Assembly: GCA_946902985.2 (NCBI GenBank)
Contig: OX336388.2
Span: 225,826,467-225,890,466, forward strand
DNA length: 64,000 nt
From: Meconema thalassinum
Taxonomy: Eukaryota; Arthropoda; Insecta; Orthoptera; Tettigoniidae
Reading direction: 5' to 3'
Below the pieces are notes generated by a model. The model made no database searches, was not told the DNA's origin, and saw nothing but the letters and a program-made list of their open reading frames with translations. How positions within the stretch are numbered: position 1 is the first letter of the stretch; each line of letters begins with the position of its first letter. The position numbers and the translations under genes were made by a program. Positions 1-9,469 of this stretch are shown in pieces.

Positions 1-727
1 CTCAAGATGGGGGGCTGTACGAAATTTTAAATTCTCGTTTTTATTTCCTGTGTCCTAATTATGCGATTAAAGTTTGAATAATAGACCTACGCAATAATCT
101 TCATCTAACTCTATGGACTATATTATATAACAAGTAGTTCCGTGAAGAACTAAAGCCTATTTTCATATATCCTACTTATGTTAACTGCCACTATCGACAT
201 ACAAAATTTCAGTTTGATTGCTGTAATAGATTCGCAGATATTGAGAACCGACTAAATATTGCGGATGGTCGCCATGTTGGTATTTTATATCATCTTGTGG
301 TTATGGAAACAATTGAAAAAAAAACCAGTGGATTAACATTTGTATAAGGATTTACTGTACCAAGTGTCACTGCACTCGGATGGTTAAATTGCGAGAAACG
401 ACCATGTGAATATTTAAACTTCGCGTCGTCGCCATGTTAGATTTGTGATCACCTGGTTATTGAAAGTCCTATAGGTGGACTTATGTTAATAGCCCCTATG
501 AACATTAAAAATAATCAGTTTGATTGCGGTAATAGATACGTATATATAGTCTAAATATTTCAGATGGTCGCCATGTTGGATTGTAACATGTATAAGCCAT
601 AGAGTCATGTACCATTAAAGGAAAATTATTGCGTAGGTTCATTATTCAAACTTTCACTTAGATCGCATGATTACGACACAAGAAATAAAAACTTAATTTT
701 AAAATTCGTACAACCGCCATCTTGAGG
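1..727. repeat. Inverted-repeat arms of a modular repeat
   Basis: The first ~110 bases are the imperfect reverse complement of about 610-727; both arms carry the CTCAAGATGG / CCGCCATCTTGAG ends and a shared block around 'attattcaaactttcactta'. The space between them holds the 5' end of a tandem-modular element. The left arm begins at the window edge, so the repeat is probably cut by it. No coding capacity was seen. Confidence 0.6.
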
Positions 728-1464
728 TTATGTAAATAATTGAACTAAATTAGATATCAGTGCATTACAATGTGCATAAACTTTTGCTGTTCCAAGTTTC
801 ATTGCGTTTGGATGATTAAATCACGAGAAAATTCTATTTAAAACTTTCAACTTCAGTTGGCCGCCATGTTCGTTTTGTAGTTAACCGGTTTTTGAAAGTC
901 ACATAGATGAACTTCCAGCAGTACCCTTTATCTCCGTACAAAATTTCAGTATGATACCGCTAATAGTTTCAGAGGTATTGAATGCCAGTGATGAATTTCG
1001 CTCAGCCGCCATGTAAACAATTGACGAAGTTAGATGTAGGTGCATTACAATGTATATAAACATATACAGTGCCATGTTTCATTGCGTTTGGTTGGTTAAA
1101 TCGCGAGAAACGTCTATTTAAAAGTCGCGACTTCGCTTGGCCGCCATGCTGGTTTTGTGGTTACCAGCTTCTCAAACGGCACATAGGTTAACTTTTAGTA
1201 GTTCCCTTTATTACTGTACAAAATTCCAGGGTGATATCGGTAATAGTGAAATAATTCGCACAGCCGTCGTGTTTGAGTGGTGAGACGTAACAAAATTTGA
1301 AGGGCACGGTTGGGGTCGTCTGGAATAGTGCTATGAACTTACCGAGTTTCATAGAAGTCACTCCAGCATTTTAGAAGTTATTAGGGGGGGAGGACACACA
1401 CACACAGACACACGGACAAAAGGTGATCTCATAAGTCTATTTTTCCATAGATGAAAATAGGCCA
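130..1464 (+). mobile_element. Tandem-modular Helentron-like element, family F3
   Basis: The 5' end forms a short stem-loop (AGTTC-CGTGAA-GAACT), followed by AAAGCCTATTTTCAT. The 3' end is a hairpin after CATAAGTCTATTTTTCC whose far arm, ATGAAAATAGGCC, is the inverse of that 5' motif. Between them lie imperfect tandem units of about 280 bp (for example from 752 and from 1032), each with GCCGCCATG-type motifs, and a short CA-rich tract at 1393-1410. There is no ORF. The layout matches the non-autonomous Helentron/HINE plan (sub-terminal inverted repeat, tandem units, microsatellite, 3' hairpin), but no terminal duplication proves the class. Confidence 0.5.
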
Positions 1465-1469
1465 AAAAA

Positions 1470-1612
1470 TCCAGCATGGTGGCTATCGGACGGTTCTCAA
1501 TATCTACGCATCTATTACAGCAATCAAACTGAATTTTTAATGTTGATAAAGGCAATTAACGTAAGTAGGATATATGAAAATAGGCGATTTAGTTCTTCAC
1601 GGAACTACTTGT
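1470..1612 (-). repeat. Inverted 5'-end fragment of family F3
   Basis: This is the reverse complement of about 130-290: the 5' stem-loop, the GCCTATTTTCAT-type motif and the block reading 'tgctgtaatagat' recur in opposite orientation. It abuts the 3' hairpin of the plus-strand F3 element. Together 130-1612 therefore looks like a unit with ~140-bp inverted ends, either a fused pair or a fold-back derivative. Confidence 0.6.
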
Positions 1613-1824
1613 TGATAATATGGACACATTGAAAATAACCTGTAAGGCGTATATTGAATTTCACTTTCACCTTTTTTTAAACTTTGATTTTCTGCTAAAG
1701 TTGTTTAATTTGTCATTTATCCCGCGTACTTGGGTATAAATAAATAAATCTATAAATAAAATTCGTCTTATAAACTATGTTATTGTGGTGTCTTTATCGG
1801 TGTATGTATTTGTAATTCAGGTGT
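1613..1824. other. Unassigned AT-rich spacer
   Basis: No coding or repeat relationship was recognised apart from short A/T runs. Confidence 0.5.
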
Positions 1825-2805
1825 GGATTGGCGTAGTCGGTAGCATGCTGAGCTTCTATCCGAATCGTCGGATTTCTTTAAGAGCGTTAAAAATCCCTGA
1901 GTATGGCATGTAAGAGAACCTTCCACTAACTACGATAGTTTAGATTTGATGATGATGAAGATAAGTGTTGTTTTAAGGGGCCTAACATCTAGGTTATCAG
2001 CCCCTAATGGTTTGGGTGATCGAGAAGATAATAATGAAATATAAACTATAACTAAAACTAACTACTAACTTATATACTAGAAGAAGAAATGGAAAACAAA
2101 AGGAGAATACGGCAAATAAAGGACAGGAGGAAAAGAAATGCCCCCAACCCTCGAAGAATGCGGATTGAAGGAAGGAAGGAGAGCCATGAAAGGCGGATAG
2201 GAAAGTGAAAGAGGAGAGGGTCCGCCCCACAGGTAATGGATACAAGGGGGAAAACCGGATCCAGCTCAGATATCACTCGGGGTCGCCAACTCCTGAACTC
2301 ACCAGCCGTGAGTCCCTGAGGGTTTAGCAATATCTAGGGTGCACCAGAAGTGGTGGGGCTACATACACCCTGCCTCCTTGAAGGCCTTGTGCAGAAGGCA
2401 GGAGATAACATGAAAATAAAAAGAAGGCTGACCCCTCGCAGAAGGATGAGACAAGGGCCAATTAAGGCGGGAGAGGAAGATACTCCCTAGGCCCCAGATA
2501 CCCTAATACCGTCGGAAGAGAACAAGAGTTGACCAAGTGAGGTCGACAGGAAAGAAGACGGAGAGGAGCCCGGCACAAGTAAGTGGAAGCAATGACGGAC
2601 TCAGCTGGGGCCCCGTGGTCGCCAACCCACGTCCCACTAAATGTGAGCCTCTGGGGGGAGTTTAGGTTTGATTAACTCTCTATTAGTTCCAACGTTCGCT
2701 GCCGGGTGCCGGTCGTGGTGGCATCTCGTAAAGTGTTCGCGTTAGGTGTCGTTGACGCAGCATTTGGTAGTAAAAGTCGAAACTGCAGTACTTGAAAAAG
2801 ATAGT
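1825..2805 (+). mobile_element. SINE family S2, interrupted copy
   Basis: The head (from 1828) contains a pol III A-box-like GGCGTAGTCGGTAGCATG. The B-box half has diverged. The body resumes at 2673 with 'ctattagttccaacgttcgctg' and runs to about 2805. The same head and body occur on the minus strand at 23257-24690, 34767-35070 and 37163-37470, and a 5'-truncated plus copy lies at 25563-25722. The middle (1951-2658) is a later retroposon flanked by 14-bp duplications of S2 sequence. The element is non-coding; a SINE depends on LINE enzymes in trans. Confidence 0.75.
1951..2658 (-). mobile_element. 708-bp retroposon inserted in SINE S2
   Basis: It is flanked by near-identical 14-bp target duplications, agtttagatttgat at 1937-1950 and agtttaggtttgat at 2659-2672. 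Read on the minus strand it ends in a (CATCAT)-type 3' tail, here seen as gatgatgatg at the left edge, which is typical of LINE-mobilised retroposons. A block beside the tail (ttaaggggcctaacatctagg) has a degraded relative near 44215. No ORF resembling a known protein was seen, so it may be a SINE or a short 3' LINE end. Confidence 0.7.
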
Positions 2806-2867
2806 ATATTGGCTTTCACGGCCAGTGAATTAAAACTCAACAATATTTCTAGGTTTATGCCATGACC

Positions 2868-3132
2868 TGTAGGGGTCTGGGCGCGGACACTAAGAGCCCG
2901 CTGATGAGCCAGCTTGGTGTACTAGGCGAAACCCCACACAAGACACGGCATGAACCTAGTTTTACAGTAGTTGAAATTGATCGTCTGCAGTTCTTACCTG
3001 AATTACAGATAACACACACTAATACAGCCATCACAATTAACACTTGTTATCAGACAGATTCTATACACACCCAAAGTACACGGGACTGCATGGCCACGTT
3101 GTCGCCGCCCCTAATCTGAGGAACCAACCAAC
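2868..3132 (-). repeat. Short interspersed repeat with (GGTT)n end, copy 1
   Basis: The block around 3008-3132 ('cacaattaacac...ttatcagacagattct') recurs at 22600-22737 and 36036-36178 on the plus strand and 27834-27962 on the minus strand. Each copy ends in a short GGTT/AACC run, here gaaccaaccaac. It looks like a small retroposon with a GGTT tail. No pol III boxes were clearly seen. Confidence 0.6.
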
Positions 3133-3364
3133 ATTTCTCAAATCCTTGTCTAACCTTATCCTAATGAGTTCCGGTCATAGCTCACCTGGGTCCATATCTC
3201 TGATCTAGAATCACAAGACACTGCCAGTTAAAGGGATAAGAAGAGTTATTCTTTCTGTCGTCCGAGGTAAAAGTTAGACTTTAAATAAATACGTGTTAAT
3301 GGTTGGTTTGGAAAGAATTCTAACGTCATTTCAACAAAAAAGAAATCATTTTATTTAGACCCTG

Positions 3365-3612
3365 ACGGGCCCTGGTATACAGATTACGGGGTGACGCGTG
3401 GCCAGTACGACGGGTCCCCTCGGTCGTTATTCCTAGTTTTCTTGCCCGGAGCGCTGCCTCACTGTCAGAAAGCTACTCAATTTTCCTCACGAGGCTGAGT
3501 TCACTCCGTTCCAGGCCTCGCGTCAGTTTCTAAAATCCCTGACGGAGACGGGAATCGAACGAGGGGCCTCCGGGTAAGAGACAGGCGCGCTACTCCAAAA
3601 CCACGGGATCGG
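3365..3612 (-). mobile_element. tRNA-derived SINE, family S3
   Basis: On the minus strand the head reads through a pol III B-box (GTTCGATTCCC, near 3548-3560) preceded at tRNA-like spacing by a weak A-box (GGTTTTGGAGTAGCGCGCC, near 3582-3600). A GC-rich body runs left to about 3365. Both body composition and box spacing fit a tRNA-derived SINE. Acceptor-stem pairing is absent, so this is not a working tRNA gene. Confidence 0.65.
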
Positions 3613-4045
3613 TTTATTTTTAAAATAAATATAAATAATATTCAATATAAAATGAGTAATTTAACAACAGTGACATTGATCCTACTTCTTGAAAAAATAA
3701 GGAGTTTTTTATTTTGTTACTGCATTTAATCTTCGAAGTCATTTTTCAGTGTTGTCTTACTAAAAGATATTGTATTTGTTCAGTCAGACAAAACGCTTAC
3801 CAGCCCAATTATATTAGAAATTGTGATACAACCTGAAGAAGATCGAAATTTGTCTGCACAGATTACAAGAGGAGAAGAATTAAGAGGATGACATATTTCG
3901 TTCGTCAAGAGAGCATCGTCAGTTCTTTAAATGGCTAAATCTCTAAGAAGTAAATAGCTCTACTAAACTTTGCCAAAGCCCAAAATGTCAATCACGATCT
4001 GACACCGTCCTCAAACAACTCTCCAAGGAGCAAAAAAATCTTCAA
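3613..4045. other. Unassigned sequence with a tttcgt...catcgtcag motif
   Basis: No gene was seen. At 3890-3925 the sequence acatatttcgttcgtc...gagcatcgtcag is related to one at 35225-35255 (tagtttcgtccgtc...agcatcatcag), so part of this stretch belongs to a dispersed repeat. The rest is AT-rich and unrecognised. Confidence 0.4.
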
Positions 4046-5323
4046 ACAAGAAGTTCCGTGACGAACTAAAGAGCCTACTTTTCTTAAAATTTAAATTCAT
4101 GCCAATCTATATAGACCTATCTAGAAAAATAGCGAAATTAAGTTGGTAATATCGAAATTTCTAATTAGTTCGAAATATACCTGTAGGCTTATATATTTGG
4201 CAGCCCTGGCAACTGAATATATTGTTAGTTCCATTTCTTAAGGTACAAAATACAATATTTGGTTGAAGTCCAATGGATAGCGTGGACGTTACATGCAGTT
4301 AGACATTGGATCTATCAGCGCGCGTAAAATCATGTTGGCAACAATGTCATGCTTGTGATGGTCAGAAATAATCTGAAATATTATGATCTACTCTTGTGCA
4401 AATTTTGAATGAAATCCTTTAGTTAGTATAGAAGTTACACGTATTTTAAAATTGAACCTGTCAGCAGGCTTAGAATCATGTTGGCAGCACTGACGTATAT
4501 TAGTTTCTCCTAATTAATCTAGAATGTTAGGTACCATACGTGTGCAAATTTTAAAGCTGTTGGCTTACATACTTTCTGATATATTAATATTTGGGTAAAA
4601 AAAGAGAGACAGCATTTATTAACAGTTGGCAGCCCTGGTTGCTTTCAAAAATAAGCATAGTCATATCTGTTATGGTACACATAACACATATGAAATTTGG
4701 TTGAAATCCAACTGATAGTATAGATGTTACATGTATTTAAAAATTGGTCCTATCAGCAGGCTTAGAATCATGTTGGTAGCACTGACGTACATAACGTACT
4801 CCAAATTAATCTAGATTGTCAGGTACTAAACGTGTGCATAGTTTAAAGCTGTCGGCTTGCATACTTTCTGATATATTGGTATTTGGATAAGAGAATAGAG
4901 AGAACATTTATTGACAGTTGGCAGCCCAGGTGGCGCCTACAAATACACTCAGTCATATCTGTTTATGTACACATATTTCATACAATATTTGGTTGCATTC
5001 CAATTGATAGTGTAGAGGTTATAGGCATTTAAAATTGGACCTATCAGCAGGCTTAGAATCATTTCGGCAAAACTGCCATGTATGGACTCCTGGAAATTAA
5101 ACTGAAATATTATTATCTATACTGTGACCTTTATGCCCATGCATACCTTCCAAGTTATCCAATATGGAGCTCAAATTTCAATTGCGATTTTTTAGCAGTT
5201 GGTAGCACTGACATAATTTTCAAATATGGGTTTGAGATGTTCAGGTATAGGTCTTTACGCATACCAAATTTGGATTCGATTGCTGCAGCCGTTTAGGAGT
5301 TGATAGGGACACACACACACAGC

Positions 5324-5355
<32 letters not shown>

Positions 5356-5384
5356 AATTTGCCCAGATCGATCTCATAAGTCTA
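4046..5384 (+). mobile_element. Tandem-modular Helentron-like element, family F1, copy 1 (3' truncated)
   Basis: It starts with the stem-loop AAGTTCCGTGACGAACT followed by AGAGCCTACTTTTC. The interior has about four imperfect units of ~291 bp; for instance 'tcatatctgtt' recurs at 4660 and 4951, each followed by 'atcagcaggcttagaatcat'. A (CAGA)n microsatellite lies at 5326-5354. The 3' end stops inside the expected CATAAGTCTAC motif and lacks the hairpin arm seen at 44100-44152 and 45680-45730. Non-coding. Confidence 0.6.
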
Positions 5385-5806
5385 TGCGACCAGTACTGCT
5401 GTGAAATATTAAGTTGGGGGACTCAAAGCACAGATGGATGCAAAGGACAGCCATGTGGGTCCCCTCCATAGGAAAGAGAAGCAGTACCAATATTGGAATG
5501 ATGACAAAGCGTTGGATCAAATAAAATGTACAAAGTGAAAACTATAACTATGGAGTAAGACTATCAAAGAGACAGAACCAACCAGATCACATGGACCAGC
5601 TCACTATGTGAAAACAATCACTAGAACTACCCACATAGAGGGAGGCCTTTGCCCCTCACGGGACACTTAAGGCTTATTAATTCATTCATTCATTCATTCA
5701 TTCATTCATTCAAACTAATGGACCCTTGCGGGAACTCTCGCATGTGTATAAACTGTTACTGTTAGGCTTCTATAAATATGTAATTTATTTATTTTCCGTG
5801 TCCGAA
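5385..5806. other. Two LINE 3' tails meeting at an (ATTC)n tract
   Basis: The plus-strand stretch before 5681 ends with 'ggcctttgcccctcacggga', which resembles the 3' end of RTE-like LINEs. It is followed by seven ATTC units at 5687-5711. Rightwards, 5713-5806 reads on the minus strand as the 3' untranslated tail of the LINE at 5807-6500. Which element owns the microsatellite is unclear. Confidence 0.4.
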
Positions 5807-6500
5807 TCAAATTAGATTTTGCCAGTAAGTAGCAACAGTTATAGCATTAGCATTTGCAGCCAAAATATCGTATTTTGAACATATGTCCTCCATCAAGGGG
5901 CAGATCAGCAGGTGTTCTGGATCTTGTAACATGCTGCAGTCACAGAACTCATCATTGTTGACGAGCAAGTTCCATTTCTTGAGATTGTTCTTGCAGCGTG
6001 AAACCCCCGTCCTAAGACTGTTCAATGATTTCCAAATTCCATATGGCAAGTTGTGACCAGGTGCCATTTTTTCTGATAGAGGAATAGTTGGGTCTGTGAT
6101 CTCTGTCTTCCATATCTTCACACGGACAGCTTGTGAGCCTTTGAGGGCTGTTACTCCCCTCAAAAAGCTGTTTCTGGACTTAAGTCTCTGTCGGGTTGGT
6201 TGTTGGCCGAAAAGTGGATGTCTTGAATCGGTGTCATGCCGTTTCTTCTCAGATGCTGCTGCTACCATTCTTCGGACATGAGGTGGAGAAATTCCTATAA
6301 GAGGGTAGATCTTCTGAAGTGGTGTTGGTCTAAGTCACCCAGATACAATCCCGGAAGTCTCATTCAGAGCTATATCCACCTCTTTGGAATGTGGAGAAGA
6401 AAACCAAACTGGTGCTGCATATTCAGCAGCTGAGAAGCTCAGTTCAAGGGCTGAAGTTCTGAGAGTGGTGGGGTGAGCACCCCATGTCCTTCCTGTTAGG
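5807..6500 (-). pseudogene. LINE ORF2 C-terminal fragment, copy a
   Basis: The minus strand encodes the end of a non-LTR retrotransposon reverse-transcriptase protein. From right to left it shows a segment with EYAAPVWFSSPHSKEVDI, one in-frame stop near 6328, ISPPHVRR, a Lys/Arg-rich stretch with LKSRNSF, PYGIWKSLNSLRTG, and a C-terminal cysteine-histidine motif CDCSMLQDPEHLLICP (C-x1-C-x7-H-x3-C). This is the region after the RT palm in Jockey/R1/CR1-type LINEs, so the copy is 5'-truncated and lacks endonuclease and palm. The relatives at 7702-9058, 38010-38535 and 45734-46609 share the order of motifs. Clade assignment is inference; that it is a dead LINE fragment is secure. Confidence 0.8.
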
Positions 6501-6833
6501 CATATTAGTATGTTATAAATATGTTTATTTGTTTAAACGCACTTTAAAAAGAAAAGTGGTTTGTAGGCGCCCCATGTGTACAGACTAACCGCCCGGCCCT
6601 AGTGGTATGTAGGCTGCGCGCGACACACTTCAGGCAGGGGCTACCATCTTGTTTATTTGTTTAAAAGCACATTATGAACAAATAAATATATTTCCGTTGA
6701 CTTTTCAAGAAATGCATGCTTTTTCCTGTATTAATGACATGATTTGGAAGATTTTGGTACAAACCACACCTTCTAACTCCCTCTGGTTTAGGAGCTTGAG
6801 TTTTTTGAAACATACACCTTAGTATATTATATA
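6501..6833. other. Unassigned stretch with a direct repeat
   Basis: A ~20-bp near-direct repeat, tgtttatttgtttaaa(c/a)gcac, occurs at about 6520 and 6651. It flanks ~110 bp of GC-richer sequence and could be a target duplication of a small insertion. Nothing else was recognised. Confidence 0.35.
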
Positions 6834-7698
6834 TAAGGTCCGTTCAAAAAGTAACGAGCCGGAGGCTGGAATGTGCAAACCGATGACTACATCGGCTAAT
6901 CGTGGCTTGTGTAACGAGGTGTGGTTCCGACCAGAGTGTGGAAGGTCAGAGCCCGTCGCTAGAGGGCACGCGTGCACGTCACGTGACGATACAAAGCGAG
7001 CAGCAGCATGCATCAATCCTCCAACGCTGCCAGTCGCATTGCAAACAGTGACATGGAGGCGTCAACCAAAGAGCAAAGAGGTGTTGTTCGGTTTCTGACA
7101 GCGGAAGGCGAAGGGGGAACGGACATTCATCGCCGAATGTCACAAGAGTACGGCGAACACTGCATGTCCCTTGCAAGGGTCAAGGCGTGGCACAAGCGCT
7201 TCAGGGAAGGTCGGGTGTCGTTAGCCGATGATGCCCGGTCTGGGGCACCCCCTTGCATTACCGATGACAACGTCCAGCTGGTTGATGCACTCATTACCCA
7301 GGACCGCCGAGTGACAGTGAACGTCATAGCCGCTGTGGTTGCTCCAGGACAATGCACGACCTCATACGGCCAACACAGTCTCGGCACTCCTGCAGAAATT
7401 CAAATGGGAGGTTCTCGACCACCCTCCATACAGTCCAGACCTCTCTCCCTGTGATTACGCCATGTTTGGTCCCCTGAAAGGGGATCTGCGGGGCCAACGA
7501 TTCACCTCGGATGTCGACGTCCAGCTGTACGTGCGGAACTGGTTCACATCGCAGCCCAGGGAATTTTATGAGACAGCCATTCACCGCCTCGTGTCACAGT
7601 GGGACAAGTGCCTTAACAGCCAGGGCCATTACTTCTAACATACAGGTACTGGTTTCTGTAATTATTCCTCCGGCTCGTTACTTTTTGAACGCACCTTA
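6834..7698 (+). mobile_element. Internally deleted mariner (DD34D) transposon
   Basis: It is flanked by TA at 6832-6833 and 7699-7700. The left end begins TAAGGTCCGTTCAAAAAGTA, and the right end is its inverse (TACTTTTTGAACGCACCTTA) with about 30 bp of terminal inverted repeat. From about 7050 it encodes the N-terminal helix-turn-helix part of a mariner transposase (EQRGVVRFLTAEG, RVKAWHKRFREGR). It then jumps, with a frame change near 7340, to the C-terminal catalytic end (QDNARPHTA, HPPYSPDLSPCDYAMFG, stop at 7636-7638). Thirty-four residues lie between the two visible aspartates, as in DD34D mariners. The first catalytic Asp region is missing, so it is non-autonomous. Confidence 0.85.
7339..7638 (+). 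pseudogene. Mariner transposase, C-terminal fragment
   Basis: This reading frame gives the second and third catalytic aspartates (QDNARPHT and SPDLSPCDY), followed by the normal C-terminal stretch to a TAA stop. The N-terminal DNA-binding half (7050-7338) is in another frame, and the middle with the first Asp is deleted. It would cut and join transposon ends in the nucleus if complete; here it cannot. A close relative is at 46829-47230. Confidence 0.8.
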
Positions 7699-7701
7699 TA
7701 T

Positions 7702-9058
7702 AAAGATGGCTCTCGTATACTCTCCAGCTGAATACTGTGCAGGTGCATGGTTGAACAGCTCCCATTGCCAACTGGTTGATATTCAACTCCGGCAGACAAT
7801 GCGGATTATCTCTGGCACTCTACATTGCACTCCCTCACAGTGGCAACCTGTACTGAGTAATATTGTTCCTCCTCACATCAGGAGACAGAAAGCTCTTTCC
7901 CGTCTGTGGCGCAGAATTATGGATAGTGAAGTTCTCTCAATTCAGCAAGACGTCAATCAACCTTCCACATCCAGGTTGAAAACACGGAAACCAGCCAACA
8001 AGATGGCTATGCGACCTCCGAAATACATGGAAAGTTGAATGGTCTACCTCTCCACCTCGTGGCCTAATTGAAGTACTTTATCCTACCATCCAAGTACCTG
8101 GATTCCATTTCCCTCGAGCTGTCTGGTCCGGTCTGAACAGAATGCGATGTGGCACTGCTCGAAGTAGAGCAGTCTTACATCAGTGGGGTTGGATAGACTC
8201 GCCTCGTTGTGGATGTTGATACGAAATGCAAACCATCAAGCACATCGTGCTGGAATGCCCTATATACAGGGTGTCTTTTATGTACCTTTGGAGAATGATA
8301 GATCGTGTAGGGGACGGGTATAGGAGTAATTTGAGATAGGTAACTTGGGGTCGGAGCGGCCTCCTCAACCCCTAAAATAAGGGTTGATTCAGGCCCTCCA
8401 CCCTGTAAGTTAGGCAACCGACACAAGCCTCCATTACCTTTCTCAATCCTTTACCTCTTGGCAAGATTAATTTCACCATGTGGCCCTGGCGTAATGGATA
8501 GCGTTGCGGTGCGAAAGGCCGGTACCCCGGGTTCGATTCTGGGCTTGGGAAAATTATTCTTTTTTTAAATGTTTTTTGTCGTATTGTAGTCACATGTTAC
8601 AGTCTGGTGCTACGACAGAGAAGAGAATGCAGTCGTACAGTTTTAGAGAACAACAGTCAGGCATAAAAAATAAAAATAAAAGAATTTACCCAAGCCCGGA
8701 TCCGAACCCAGGACTACTGGCCTTTCGGACCGCAACGCTATCCATTACACCAGCGACACATGGTGAAATTAATATTGCCAAGAGTTGAAGGATGAGAAAG
8801 GTAAAAGAGGCTTGTGTCGGTTGCCTAACTTGCAGGGTTGAGGGCCTGAATCAACCCTTATTTTAGGGGTTAAGGAGGCCGCTCCGACCCCAAGTTCCCT
8901 ATCTCAAATTACTCCTATACCCGTCCCCTACACGACCTATCATTCTCCAAAGGTACATAAAAGACACACTGTATATGTACTCTGGGACCTTAGAAGAGCT
9001 CCATGCAGCCACTCAAGAAGCTCTTGAATGGGTTAAAGACCTGGCAGCCCATATATGA
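7702..9058 (+). pseudogene. LINE ORF2 C-terminal fragment, copy b, split by a fold-back element
   Basis: It starts just right of the mariner with LVYSPAEYCAGAWLNSSH, then TMRIISGTLHCTPSQW, PPHIRR, PRAVWSGLNRMR, and a Cys/His end (CGC-stop-YEMQTIKHIVLECP, near 8210-8260). The palindromic element 8266-8972 interrupts it. After that element the LINE resumes with YSGTLEELHAATQEALEWVK and stops at 9056-9058. Frame changes near 8035 and an in-frame TGA at the zinc motif show decay. It is the same family as 45734-46609. Confidence 0.8.
8266..8972. mobile_element. Palindromic element with a tRNA-like module in each arm
   Basis: Two ~290-bp arms are near-perfect reverse complements (8266-8560 and 8690-8972) around a ~130-bp centre. 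Ends read ACAGGGTGTCTTTTATGTAC and its inverse. ATAT flanks both sides (8262-8265 and 8973-8976); a TA duplication with ends one step further out is equally possible. Each arm contains a tRNA-like head with A-box TGGCGTAATGGATAGCG and B-box GGTTCGATTCT (plus strand 8484-8552, minus strand about 8692-8757), pointing towards the centre. It is inserted in LINE copy b. No ORF, so it is non-autonomous. Confidence 0.8.
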
Positions 9059-9240
9059 AGGGTCCTAATGCTGGAAATTGTTTATTTTGTAAATGTATAT
9101 ATACGAGGTCATCTGCCCCTATAAGAAGAGAATAGGGATTGGATGAGATGGAACGTGGCTCGTTATACGCGTAGAAATGCGAGGAGCCATGTTCGTGCTA
9201 ACCACGAACTCAGCGTTTTCCACCTGTATAATAAAAGAGG
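9059..9240. other. LINE tail and unassigned spacer
   Basis: The first ~60 bases are the 3' untranslated tail of the LINE ('tgtttattttgtaaatgta'), similar to the tail of copy a. The rest is unrecognised. Confidence 0.4.
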
Positions 9241-9469
9241 TCGCCTCCGTAGCGTAGCGGTCAGCACGGTTAGCTGCCGCCCCGGAGGTCCTGGGTTCGA
9301 TTCCCGGTTCTGCCACGAAATTTGAAAAGTGGTATGAGGACTGGAACGGGGTCTACTCAGCCTCGGGTGGTCCAAATGAGTAGAGGGGGTTCGATTCCCA
9401 TCTCAGCCATCCTCGAAGTGGTTATCCGTGGTTTCCCACTTCGTCTTCGGGCAAATGCCGGGATGGTAC
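9241..9469 (+). mobile_element. SINE family S1, left part (split by LTR element)
   Basis: The head carries an A-box (tagcgtagcggtcagca) and a B-box (GGTTCGATTCCC at about 9295) at tRNA spacing. The body continues to GGGATGGTAC at 9469, where the LTR element enters. Its other part is 20342-20597. The uninterrupted relative at 22753-23256 shows the empty site (gggatggtaccttctgtag). Confidence 0.9.

Noticed and set aside
8480..8760. Possible tRNA genes
   Set aside because: A and B boxes are present, but acceptor stems do not pair and the sequence is repeated as an inverted pair in a transposon.
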